Positions 1 to 9,046 of a stretch of DNA of 15,768 nt are shown one piece after another. Made by a program: the position numbers and the translations under genes. Each line of letters opens with the position of its first letter. Positions within the stretch are counted from its first letter, which is position 1. Origin of the DNA: Pigoraptor vietnamica (taxonomy: Eukaryota; Opisthokonta; Filasterea). The notes under the pieces were generated by a model. It did no database searches. It was not told the DNA's origin and saw only the letters and a program-made list of their open reading frames with translations. Where the stretch lies: NCBI GenBank assembly GCA_943704525.1, contig CALSCQ010002764.1:1-15768 (forward strand). Reading direction: 5' to 3'.

Positions 1-161
1 GGGGGGGGGGGAGTCGTCAGCTATCGGCCAGGGGGTAGAGTCATCAGCTATCGACCACACGCCCCACACGCCGACACAGTGGTTCGATGCGTGCGTGCAC
101 GGCAATATGTGCGGCTGGTGCGCGATAGCAGACAGCAACGAACGACGGGCCATCCACGCAC
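1..161 (-). other. ODR4 intron 4, partial, with a 27-bp-period direct repeat
   Basis: The stretch starts on the minus strand with a GTGCGT donor at 161 and runs off the window. It holds two 20-nt copies, 11-30 and 38-57 (GAGTCGTCAGCTATCGGCCA, with two mismatches in the second), each preceded by a G run (1-11 and 31-35). I see no further ODR4 exon in it. Confidence 0.5.
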
Positions 162-830
162 CCTGCGAGTTTCTGCTGTGCGTCACCGGCTGCGTACAGA
201 TAGACTCCAATGACATCAAGCCCGCCCACGAGCATGCGGGAGACCTGCACAGAGGTGCGTCAGGGACGTAGCGGGCGTGCAAGGCCGCTGGAATGTGCAG
301 TGGTGTGTGCGAGTGTATGTGGCTGCGTGCGCATAGCGCGGCGTGCAAGGCCGCTGGCATGTGCAGTGGGTGCGTGCGAGTGTACGTGGCTGCGTGTGCA
401 TAGCGCGGCGTGCATAGCGCGGCTGGCAATTCAGGTTGGGATGGGCGCACGAGGGAACGTGGCTGAAATTCCCATTAGGCCGGACATCTAATGAGTGTGC
501 ATGCGCACATCACTGAGGATACAGCAGGAGCATGAATTCACAACGGCAGCGCGTGCATAGACTTTTCAAACACGGCTGTGAACCCAATCAAACGCACCTG
601 CCGCGCGTGCTCTTCCACCCATTTGCTGTCCAAGCCCTCGATCTCGGCCACCGCAGATACTCCCGCGCCCTTCCCGCCCGTGCGGCCCTTGGGCGATGGT
701 GCTGCGGCTGCACGGCATGACACGTTAAATGCCGCACACCCAATTCAATGGAGTATTGTGCAACTCGTTGAAAGAATGATGAAACCCATTCCTAAGTTAC
801 ACTATACCAAATGCATAGCTAAGCCGCGGA

Positions 831-880
<50 letters not shown>

Positions 881-1499
881 TGTGTGTGCGCGTGTGTGTG
901 TAGTGAGTGAGTGAGTGTGTGTGCGTGTGTATGTGCGTGCGTGCGTGCGTGCGTGCGTGTGCGTGCGTGATGTACGGGCATACCATCCGCGGGAGCGTCG
1001 TCCCCCTCCGGAGAGGGAATGGGAATTAATGCGATGACGTGGTCGCGCTGGTCCGTTTGCTGCACGCAACCACCCTTCAGGACGCAAATGCGCACATAGC
1101 CGCAATGCGACCACACACTCGCACTCAAAGATCACGCCCACAGAGGTGCATAGGCCCACATGCACGCGCACACACACACATGCGCAACCACAAGCACATA
1201 TGGACGCGCACGCACACGCACAAGCGTACTTGCACACATATGTGAGCGTAGTGTGCACGGACACGGCACAAGGGACACGTACACGCATACAAATAAGCGC
1301 ACATGCACACGTACGCGCGTGCACACACGTGTGAGGGACAGGCATAAGTACCCGCACAAACAAGCGCACATGCACACACGCGCACGCACGCTGCACCCAC
1401 ATGGCCCACGAGCAGTCCGACTTCGTGCGTCTTGGACGCATAGAGACTCTCAATGTGTCGCTGCACGGACGTCTCTTCCGCAAACACGGCGCGCCCCAT
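162..1499 (-). CDS. odr4: ODR4-like protein, 5' part of gene (3' end beyond the left edge)
   Basis: Four exons on the minus strand: 1401-1499, 984-1059, 598-707 and 162-244, with intron phases 0, 1, 0 and 2. All have GT-AG ends and all join in frame to give 122 residues so far. The start is the ATG at 1499 because the family begins with MGR; the product starts MGRAVFAEETSVQRHIES. Exon 2 gives DHVIALIP, matching the family's DYVILATR-type strand. The exon 3/4 junction gives WVEEHARQ-VSRMLVGGLDVIGVY, matching the conserved WATEHACQVSRMLPGGL-type block. Known of the family: ODR4 is an ER protein with a C-terminal membrane anchor (not in this window). It was first found in worm chemoreceptor trafficking and later as a partner of the UFM1 protease UFSP2. 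The linker at residues 59-75 is Gly/Ala/Pro-rich. Family assignment is from remembered motifs, but the spliced reading makes it strong. Confidence 0.8.
276..422. repeat. Tandem minisatellite in ODR4 intron 3
   Basis: There are two near-identical units, 276-341 (66 nt) and 342-408 (67 nt), each starting CGTGCAAGGCCGCTGG and ending CATAGCGCGG. A short third piece, 409-422, repeats only the two ends of the unit. The repeat lies wholly inside intron 3 (245-597). Confidence 0.85.
834..968. repeat. (TG)n microsatellite in ODR4 intron 2
   Basis: A pure TG tract occupies about 834-877, followed by imperfect TGTGCG, GTGA and TGCG repeats to 968. In the sense of the ODR4 transcript this is CA-rich. 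It ends about 15 nt from exon 2. Alternating purine-pyrimidine DNA of this kind can adopt the Z form. Confidence 0.95.
1140..1395. repeat. Imperfect CACG/CACA repeat in ODR4 intron 1
   Basis: Degenerate CA/CGCA repeats fill most of intron 1 (1060-1400). In the ODR4 transcript they read GU-rich, so they are complementary in sequence character to the CA-rich intron 2 on the other side of exon 2. Confidence 0.85.
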
Positions 1500-1811
1500 C
1501 TTCAACACACAGTGGGCCCTCAAAGGGATGCCAAGAGATGGAAGCACAGTTCAACAGTCTGCCCGTTTTGTTTTCACACGTGATTGCGTAACGTCGACTG
1601 TTACACCTGTAACAATCCATGGAAAAAATTGCAAACAGGTCCTGTGGTGCCTGCATTTCTGCCTAGCGTGAGTTTGTCTGCCCTTTGGCGGTTCTTCGTC
1701 CAGCGTTTCCCTTCTCACAGCCCCAACACACGTTCACAGGGTGAGAGAAGAGAGGAAGAATCGGCGCAAGCGTCGGAAAAAAAAGGCTCGCACACAATCG
1801 GAAAAAAAAAG
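1500..1811. promoter_or_regulatory. Divergent intergenic region between ODR4 and the phosphatase gene
   Basis: The 312 nt between the two start codons must hold both promoters. A perfect inverted repeat, TGTTACA-CC-TGTAACA, lies at 1599-1614. The phosphatase side ends in an A-rich leader with two similar CGGAAAAAAAA stretches, the second touching the ATG. I see no clear TATA box. The frame upstream of 1812 is open but contains no ATG. Confidence 0.5.
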
Positions 1812-3557
1812 ATGCCGACACGGTGGCTGTTTGGGTCTTCGAACCACCTCTTCAGACTCGCAGCGCAGACGACGACCGCGAAAGGAGGGCACGTCTCGCT
1901 GTCCTTGTGCGATTTGAACGCCGTTCTCTCCGAACTGCTCACAGGGGACGTCCTGTCGCGCGGCGCCGTCACGGACAAGCGCGCAGACACGGGCGAGACT
2001 GTAACGCGTTACGCGCGGAGGGCGTACGAGTCAAAGACGCTCTTGATTGAGCTTTCGGGGGATGCGAAAGGGAGCGGCATCTTTCTCCCGCCGCCGCTTA
2101 TTGCGGGGGCCGTGTGTCTGAGGCGTGTTACAGATGCGTTGCCGCTGGAGCGTGCGCGTTGGGAACTGGACATTGCCGGCGCGGCCAACGCACGTGTTCC
2201 CGACGAGCTCAGCGTGATCTGCATATCGCGCACGCAAAGCACACTGAGCGGGACGGAGGAAGCGGAGCTGCGTGTGCTGGTCAAGTCGCTGGAGGGATTT
2301 GCAAGGACGCTCGTCGTGGCGGTGGTTGAGCGCGGGTCTGCCGACGACTTTGTCGCCCATTATCCGCAGTGGTGTGCTGCGAATCTCAGGCGCAGGGCGG
2401 CTACCGCGGCGCGTCCTTATGTGTTTTTCGTCTCCCCTTGGCCGGGAGAGACAGTCGAGGTGATGCCGGGCTTCTTTGTTACACTTCACGGACGCACAGC
2501 AAATGTGCGACGGCACGTGGAGAGCGGGCGGACCGCGCCCGCTGTGGACATTCACTTTGCCGTGTTTGGAGACGAAGGCGAGAACGGACTACAGGAAGTT
2601 GGGGACGCAAAGGGCCGCTTCACGATGCACGTGGACGGACACGGGTGCAACGTCTGCGTTACTCTGGCGTTGCGCACGCCCGAACCGCTCGCCGTGCTCG
2701 AGGCGGTGAACGCCGCCGTTTCCGCCGCTTCGGAACGCATCGGAGCGGATATTCCGTACGGGCGCGCGCGTGTGCACGTTGAGATATCAACGGAGGGCAT
2801 GGCGGCGCGAAAGGAGGTTCTCCCCCTCGTCGTTGCCTTCGCCTTTCGCGGAGAGCGGTGCCCGCGGAACTGCTGGGAGGGAGCTCGCGCACTGCACGCG
2901 TCGCTCGATCCGACGCTCGCCGTCGACATGAACGCGCTGAATTTGGCGTGCAAGGCGATGGCGGTGTGCGAGGATGGCCTCTCGGAATTGAACAGCGTGT
3001 GGTTTGCGTACAACTGGCACAGCGGCATAACGCCCCTTCCGATCTTTGAGAACCGCGCGCTCTTCCTCGGCTGTGCGCTCAACGTGACTCCCTTTGAACT
3101 CAACCACAACGGCATACGACGCGTCGTCTCGATACTCGGACCGAGCGACAGGGGGGAGATGTCGATTGTCGCGGCCGCGAAGGCTGTCATGCCGCACATC
3201 ACGTTCGTGCACAAGGTGCTCCCCGACGACGGCCGCTCCGCATTTCGCCTGTTTGGCGAAGTGTGTGACGTTATTGACGAGGGCATTGCGGCGGGGGAGC
3301 GCGTGCTTGTGCACTGCGCAGCGGGGATGAGCCGGTCCCCTTCGTGCGTGATGGCCTATTTGATGCACAGCTGCGCCGTCCCCCTCTCCGAGGCCTTTGG
3401 TATGGTGGCGCGGCACCGCAACATACTTGTGGGTGCAAGCCTCGTGTGCGACTTGGTGCGCTGGGAGGAACGCTGTTTGGGCGCTGTGGCGACTGTCCAC
3501 GCGCACGCAGACTTGCCCTACGACAACATTCGCTCGCGCACGTCGACGTTTGCGTAA
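1812..3557 (+). CDS. Dual-specificity phosphatase with large orphan N-terminal region
   Basis: This is one uninterrupted exon of 581 residues. The start is the first ATG in the open frame (1812), preceded by an A-rich leader. Residues about 408-560 form a cysteine-based dual-specificity phosphatase domain. It opens with PLPIFENRALFLGC, has a general-acid candidate Asp472 (or Asp473) in LPDDGRS, and has the P-loop HCAAGMSRS with nucleophile Cys502. The Asp-Cys spacing of about 30 residues is normal, so it should be active on phospho-Ser/Thr/Tyr or another phosphate ester. Residues 1-400 match nothing I recognise; they look globular (alternating hydrophobic strands and Ala-rich helices). I see no signal peptide or membrane segment. 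It is the only intronless gene here, among neighbours with two to six introns. Domain call is firm; substrate unknown. Confidence 0.88.
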   Translation: MPTRWLFGSSNHLFRLAAQTTTAKGGHVSLSLCDLNAVLSELLTGDVLSRGAVTDKRADTGETVTRYARRAYESKTLLIELSGDAKGSGIFLPPPLIAGAVCLRRVTDALPLERARWELDIAGAANARVPDELSVICISRTQSTLSGTEEAELRVLVKSLEGFARTLVVAVVERGSADDFVAHYPQWCAANLRRRAATAARPYVFFVSPWPGETVEVMPGFFVTLHGRTANVRRHVESGRTAPAVDIHFAVFGDEGENGLQEVGDAKGRFTMHVDGHGCNVCVTLALRTPEPLAVLEAVNAAVSAASERIGADIPYGRARVHVEISTEGMAARKEVLPLVVAFAFRGERCPRNCWEGARALHASLDPTLAVDMNALNLACKAMAVCEDGLSELNSVWFAYNWHSGITPLPIFENRALFLGCALNVTPFELNHNGIRRVVSILGPSDRGEMSIVAAAKAVMPHITFVHKVLPDDGRSAFRLFGEVCDVIDEGIAAGERVLVHCAAGMSRSPSCVMAYLMHSCAVPLSEAFGMVARHRNILVGASLVCDLVRWEERCLGAVATVHAHADLPYDNIRSRTSTFA

Positions 3558-3926
3558 GTAAGACGAATTTTGCGGTAATATGAGGCGAAGCGGCTGGTAC
3601 AAGTTGTTGTGTGCGTCCGTGTGTGTGTGTGCCCCTACTGCTTTGTCTGTTGTGTTGAATAGGAGTTTGTGCGTTACTGTTGCGGTACGGCGCAGAGTGC
3701 ACAATGAATGCAGCGCAAGTGTGAGAACAATTGGCGAGTAACAACGAAGCACGATATCTCTCATTCTCGTAGAAGGCACGGGACGGTACACTCGTCACGT
3801 GATCTCCCGCACGGTGAGCGCGCAAACGCAAAAATCGCTCAAAACAGAGCGCAACCCGGGCGCACGGCAATTCGGAAACTCGTCGCATGAAGTTGACGGT
3901 GCTGCGTCGCAAGCCATGGCGAGAGC
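3558..3926. other. Convergent intergenic region, 3' UTRs of the phosphatase and FHIT genes
   Basis: This is 369 nt between two stop codons. A short GTGTGTGTGT run lies near 3618. I see no coding exon, RNA gene or canonical AATAAA signal; AT-richer patches after 3557 (for example TTGTGTTGAATAGGAG near 3650) could serve for 3' end formation. Confidence 0.5.
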
Positions 3927-4967
3927 TCACGCATTGAAGTATGCGCTCAGGCGAAGCGCCTCTTCCGCCATGGCCTCCTGCGTGCGCGGCCGTCGTCCTC
4001 CCTCCTTATCGTGCTTCTCAAGCTGGTGCACGTGTTACATGTTGAGACGAAAATGCACGCGATATGTAGGAGTTACATCAAGCAAATAACGGCGATAGAA
4101 ACCCAAAGGAGAAAGTGGATGACAGAGAACAGAACAATTGCACTGGCAATGAGCTACAGTTTGACGAGAGGAGGGGATGGAATGTGACGTTCGAAATTGA
4201 GAATGTTTGATTCCACGTACCTCGCGATAGATGTCGTCGTTGTTGGGGAAGTCGCCCCCGTGCCGCGGTATCACGTGAACGTGGACGTGCTGCGATTGCG
4301 TGGCGACTGAGTCAATGCGGCGGGAGTGGAGTTGCAGGCCAGTCGCTGCAAGAACACACACTGACATTCGGAGACGGCATACCCATATCAAACGCACGCG
4401 CGCGCACGCAGCAGGTACGCACACGCACACGCACGCACACTCGGCACGCGCACACACGCACAGCACACACGCACGCGCACCCCACACCCACACGCGCAAT
4501 GGATACATTGAACCAACCTCAACTGTCTGTCCAGCTGCCTTGCCGTCCTGCGGAGAGAGAAAACGGCGGAGATATTGACAACACGCTCTTTGTTACCCAC
4601 GCATCGCTCGCGACCGACAGAAAAACAAACAACAAACAAACACACGAGCTTATCGCAGACACAGAAAGAAAAGCACATGCACGCGGACGAGCACCCGTGC
4701 ATCCACGCTCCCACCTGCACCGCAATTGTGAGCGCGTCGGCCTTGTACTCCATCTCGACGGCCTTTGCCACTTTTTGCGCACTGACAAACATGTCGGCGA
4801 CTTCCTCGGGCAACAGCTCCGTGAAGCGCTTCACGACACGGCGCGGAATCACAAGCACATGTGCTGGCGACGACGGCGGTCAAGGAACATGCACGCGACC
4901 ATAGCTGAAACCAAAGAGCACAATAGATATGCGAGCGTGCATATGCGTGCGTGCGAGAGTGTGAGCG

Positions 4968-5014
<47 letters not shown>

Positions 5015-5018
5015 AGTT

Positions 5019-5049
<31 letters not shown>

Positions 5050-5379
5050 TTGTGTGAAGAGAAGTGCGTGTGACAGTGCATATGCGCGCGTATGTGTGTG
5101 TGCCTGCGCACGCACGCGTGCGTAGCGACAGTAATAGCGGATATGACCCGGCACAATGGGCTTGAGATTGACGAACCCAAGCGACAGCGGCGACTGAAAA
5201 AATACCTAGCGGATCAAGACAAACACGAGTGGGACACATTAGCACTATTAAACCACACACACGCACACACGCACACACGCACACACACGCACGCACACAC
5301 ACGCACGCACACACACACACACACTCACACTCACACTCACACACACATCACACACACACACACACACACAGAGACACAC

Positions 5380-5458
<79 letters not shown>

Positions 5459-5607
5459 GACAGACAAACACAGACACATACTTTAACATGCAAACGACAG
5501 AGACACGCGTCTCCCGCCCTCTACCACGCACACACCTCTGAGCCGTGCAGCGCATACTGCCCAAACGGGATTGTCTTCTCAAGTGCCGCCATCATTGCGC
5601 GCGCCAT
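3927..5607 (-). CDS. fhit: FHIT-type bis(5'-adenosyl)-triphosphatase (HIT family)
   Basis: Six exons on the minus strand: 5536-5607, 5148-5205, 4715-4863, 4518-4547, 4221-4289 and 3927-4022, phases 0, 1, 0, 0 and 0. They give 157 residues against about 147 for animal FHIT. Landmarks in order: PFGQY (15-19), [24 protein letters not shown], the tiny 30-nt exon [10 protein letters not shown], the HIT triad [14 protein letters not shown] with nucleophile His106, then LEKHDKE and a terminal [12 protein letters not shown] helix. The last exon matches the FHIT-specific C-terminus rather than the shorter HINT form. Known role: hydrolysis of diadenosine triphosphate to AMP and ADP. The frame needs all five introns; the intron 2 donor (GTCATA) is weak, and it puts Ala where the family usually has Gly before HVLV. 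The exact start among the Met residues 1, 5 and 6 is uncertain. Confidence 0.9.
4382..4498. repeat. Imperfect CACG/CACA repeat in FHIT intron 4
   Basis: Degenerate CGCA/CACA units fill the donor-proximal half of intron 4 (4290-4517). On the sense strand they are GU-rich. Confidence 0.8.
4927..5100. repeat. (TG)n tract in FHIT intron 2
   Basis: A pure TG run spans about 4971-5012 and a second 5019-5038, with GTGCG-type degenerate flanks. In the FHIT transcript it reads as (CA)n. It is complementary to the tract in intron 1. Confidence 0.95.
5252..5485. repeat. Long (CA)n microsatellite in FHIT intron 1
   Basis: CA/CACG/CACT repeats culminate in a pure CA run of about 70 nt (5382-5452), then CAGA/CAAACA degenerate units. 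In the FHIT transcript it reads as (GU)n. Confidence 0.95.
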
Positions 5608-6012
5608 AAAAAAGAAGTGAGTGAAAGCAGGCGCAACACAACAATAAAGGGGGAGGGAGAAAGTCGCACGAGAGAGTGTGGGTGACTGTTCCTCTTTCAC
5701 TGACGACGTGGACCACCCTTCTGCGGTTTCACACGCGATGGATGGTGGGTAGGGTGAGGGTCTGAGATACCTGTTGTTACAATTGTTACTCCACATAAAG
5801 TATGGGGACGAAAGGAACTTCCTTCATTCCAGCTTCAAGCAAGTCCGCGACGCACGCAACACGGACGACGACGCCACGACGCCGTCTCATAGATAGAATA
5901 CTCGCCATTCATACGCGGGGCGCACGAAAGGCTCACCAAGTACGCGCTAAACAAACCACTCTTAGGCTAAGTGGAGTTGAAGGACACACGACTAAGAGTC
6001 TCCCTTTGGCCC
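5608..6012. promoter_or_regulatory. FHIT upstream region and UGDH 3' UTR
   Basis: This is 405 nt between the UGDH stop and the FHIT start, both on the minus strand, so it holds the UGDH 3' end and the FHIT promoter. Two adjacent TTGTTAC units sit at 5774-5780 and 5783-5789. I see no exon, RNA gene or TATA box that I would defend. Confidence 0.4.
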
Positions 6013-8607
6013 TCAGTAGACCTTCTTCCCGATGACCTCGACCTGGAACCCAATTTCCCTCAGCCGCTTGTGGTTGAGAATCATGCGTCCGTCAAAGATG
6101 AACGCGGGCTTGAGCATCGAGTCGTACACGCGCTGCCAGTCGAGCGTCTTGAACTCGTCCCACTCGGTGCAGACAACAGCCGCGTGCGCGCCCTGCAGCG
6201 CCTTGTAAGGGTCGTCCGAGCACTCGAAGAGGCGCCGAACTGTGCACGAAGGAACACCGCAAAGTGAGCGAGAAGGACATACACGCGTAATAGATACAAA
6301 ATCGCGCAGAGACGCACGCGCGCGTGCGCACATAGCAACAGAAATGAGCACACACAAGGCACGCGCGACACGCGCACACACTGCAACAGACCCGCATAGA
6401 CATATACACGGTATGCATACACGCACACAACAAGCGGCCACGCACCGTCCGCGTTGTCCATCTGATTGATGCCGACTTCGGTGAGGTCCGTCATCATCTG
6501 CTCGACCGTCACTTTCGGGTCGTACACACACACGCGCGCCCCTTCCTCCAGGAGATACGACGTAATGTAGATGGACGACGACTCCCTGCGGACGCAATTG
6601 GACTCAGTCCATTGTGCAAAAGCGGCACACAACTACATTTACTCTCACACACACAACACGGACACAGGCACACACAGACAGACACACACACACACACACA
6701 CACAGACACATGACACACGCACCTAGTGTCGCCCGTGTCCTTCTTGAACGCGAACCCGAGCACGCCAATCTTCTTTGCGGTGACCGTGTTGAAGAGGCAG
6801 CGGATGATCCGGTTCGCAAACCGACGCCGCTGATAGTCGTTCATCGTCACGACCTGAAGTGACGCCAGAACAAAGACGAGTGGGAAAGAGCACCAAACAG
6901 CAGCGTGTACACGTGTACCAGCACGCGAGAGCAACAATGGACGCATGGAAAAGCGTGTTTGAGTGTGCATGCACGCACGCGCGACTGGATTGGCAATTGC
7001 CGACAACAACCGAAAACATTGTAACAAGCGTTCGCGCATTGTAACGTTACGAGTGACTGAATAGCATCGCACGGAATAGCATTGCACGGACACACGGACC
7101 TGCTTCCAGTACTCGGCGACCTCAGGCAAGTGGAGCGACTCGCAGAGGTACACGAGGTTGAGAATGTCCTTCTGAAAGCAGCTGCCGCCGAACCCTGTCC
7201 GCAGCACGCACACACCGCAGTGAGAAGGAGAGGCAATAGAAGGCGTTACACACATGCACACACGCACACATTCACTCATGGAAGGTGAAGAGAATGCCAT
7301 ATCAAAGGAGGGTGCGCAAGTATCGCGCAATAAGAGACGACCGGTACGAGTGCATACGACCAACGTGCGTTACTGAGATAGCCCGACACCCACCGACGCT
7401 GGCCTTGAGAAAGTACGGCCCAATGCGCTTGTCGAGTCCAATGGCGTGCGCCACTTCCTCCACGTCTGCGCCGGTGGCCTCGCACACGGCGCTGATCGCA
7501 TTGATGCTCGAGATGCGCTGTGCGAGGAACGCGTTCGCCGTCTGCACGCGCGCGAGCGCGAAAAAAAGAGGCGCAGATATATGAGGGCTTGTGAGAATGA
7601 GAGTGAGTCACACTGCGACGGGAGCGCCTATAACGCGTGCGCGACATTGGGACACGAAGGGGGAAATGTAAATGCCGACAGGCACGGGTTGCACGCACGC
7701 GCATGTACGGCGTCACGACGAAGGGCGGCGCAGACCCACCAGCTTGGAGAGCTCCGACGACCACAGGTTCATCGTGATGACCTGCGACTTTGGCACCCAG
7801 TGCTCGTACACTTCCGAGAGCGCGGCAACGGCGGCCAAACCGGCGGGCGTCTGATGGCCACCGATGAGCACGCGATCCGGCTTCATGAGGTCGTTGATGG
7901 CCGTTCCTTCGGCGAGGAACTCTGGGTTGGAGAGAATGTCAAACTGGATGCCGTTGGCAGAGTTGGCGTTGAGGATCGAGTCGATGCTGTCGGCCGCGTG
8001 CACGGGGACGGTCGACTTCTCGACGACAATCTTGCGCGTCGTCGCAATCTGAGAAAGGACGAGAAAGAACAACGCACCATTGAGACACGCGAACACACGC
8101 AATTCGAGGAAAACGCAGACACACACAAACATACAGACGTACGCACACACACGTGTAACAAACAGCTCGCGCACTCGAATGCCAGGCCCGCACACAATAC
8201 ATGCACAGCCAAACCGAAGCGCACATAAATGGGCTCTCCAACGTCACGCGAACCTGCGCAATCCGCCTTGCCGCCGCTTCAATGTACTTTAAATCGGCCG
8301 CGCGCCCCTTGCCGACGCCAAACGTCTTCGTGGGCGTGTTCACGCACACAAAGATTAGATCGGCCTCCTTAATCTCGGCATCAACCTCCGACGAGAAGAA
8401 GAGATTGCGCCCGCGGCACTCCTTCACGACCTCAAACAGGCCGGGCTCATAGATTGGGAGTGTGTCGGAATTCCACGCCGCGATGCGCTCCTTGCTAATG
8501 TCGACGACCGTCACGCGGATATCGGGGCACTTGAGCGCAATGACGGCGCAGGAAGGGCCGCCGACATAACCCGCGCCGATGCAGCAAATCTTCTTAATGA
8601 CGCCCAT
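6013..8607 (-). CDS. ugdh: UDP-glucose 6-dehydrogenase
   Basis: Seven exons on the minus strand: 8254-8607, 7740-8048, 7394-7541, 7100-7194, 6723-6853, 6446-6585 and 6013-6239, phases 0, 0, 1, 0, 2 and 1. They join to 467 residues, normal length. It oxidises UDP-glucose with two NAD+ to UDP-glucuronate in the cytosol, the precursor for acidic glycans. Seen: N-terminal Rossmann motif GAGYVGGP (11-18); [17 protein letters not shown] with Glu161 and Glu165; [16 protein letters not shown] with Lys220 and Asn224; catalytic Cys276 in FGGSCFQKD with Asp280; [16 protein letters not shown]; and the C-terminal dinucleotide domain with [12 protein letters not shown] and FIFDGR. The numbering of catalytic residues equals that of the animal enzyme. 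The protein ends GKKVY, without the extra tail of animal forms. Introns 1, 3, 5 and 6 carry GU-rich repeats in the sense strand. Confidence 0.96.
6655..6720. repeat. (CA)n repeat in UGDH intron 5
   Basis: CACA/CAGA dinucleotide repeats occupy the donor half of the 137-nt intron (6586-6722). The sense strand is GU-rich and is continuous with the GTGCGT donor. Confidence 0.85.
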
Positions 8608-9046
8608 CTTTTTCGCTTTGCGCGAGTGCGGCGAGTTGGAGCAATCAACAGGAGATAGGCGACGTGACGCGCAGCAGCGACGTCCTAAACAACACAAGGT
8701 CACAATGTGGGAGGGCTATAATAAATAGTGAGAATGTGCTCGTGTGTGTGCGTGCGTTGTCGCAGCGTGGACGACGTTAATGATGGAGAGAGGACAGCGG
8801 GGTGTGTGCTGCGGACGACAAGCCCACACTGACCTCCGATGACGTGTGTTATCTATTGAAATTTACATACAAAATGGGAATTGACGTCACATGCGGTCAC
8901 CCTGCGCGAATGTGTGCCGAGCTCCTATACAATGGCAAGCAAGTGCATATGTATTCCCATGCGTGAATAACAGACATGCTTTCTCTCTGCGTGCCCGTAG
9001 AAAACAAACGCCACATATTGCTGCAGAGTAACTTAAAGTCTGAGAG
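8608..9046. promoter_or_regulatory. UGDH upstream region and 3' UTR of the binding-protein gene
   Basis: This is 439 nt between the stop of the substrate-binding-protein gene and the UGDH start, both on the minus strand. It contains a palindromic TGACGTCA (CRE/ATF-type core) at 8882-8889, about 275 nt upstream of the UGDH ATG. An AT-rich patch, CTATAATAAATAG, lies at about 8715-8727. Either could be a UGDH promoter element, but the evidence is sequence pattern only. I see no exon. Confidence 0.35.

Noticed and set aside
797-1547. Long minus-strand open frames rich in Cys, Val, His, Thr and Arg
   Set aside because: Their low-complexity parts are translations of GT/CA repeats lying in ODR4 introns; only the two embedded exons are real.
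2787-3791. A 334-codon minus-strand frame opposite the phosphatase
   Set aside because: It is the antisense shadow of a GC-rich gene whose plus-strand frame has a clear catalytic motif; the antisense frame has no recognisable motif.
4880-5582. Open frames of alternating Thr-His or Val-Cys on both strands
   Set aside because: They are pure dinucleotide-repeat translations inside FHIT introns. A Thr-His repeat protein has no support from codon use or flanking sequence.
5774-5789. TTGTTAC/TGTAACA as a promoter-specific motif shared by several genes
   Set aside because: Copies also occur in UGDH introns (7020, 8154), near the FHIT intron 5 acceptor (4033) and in the phosphatase coding region, so it is not specific to promoters.
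6013-8607. UGDH as a pseudogene broken into many frames
   Set aside because: Every break coincides with GT-AG ends of matching phase, and all catalytic residues survive in the joined product.
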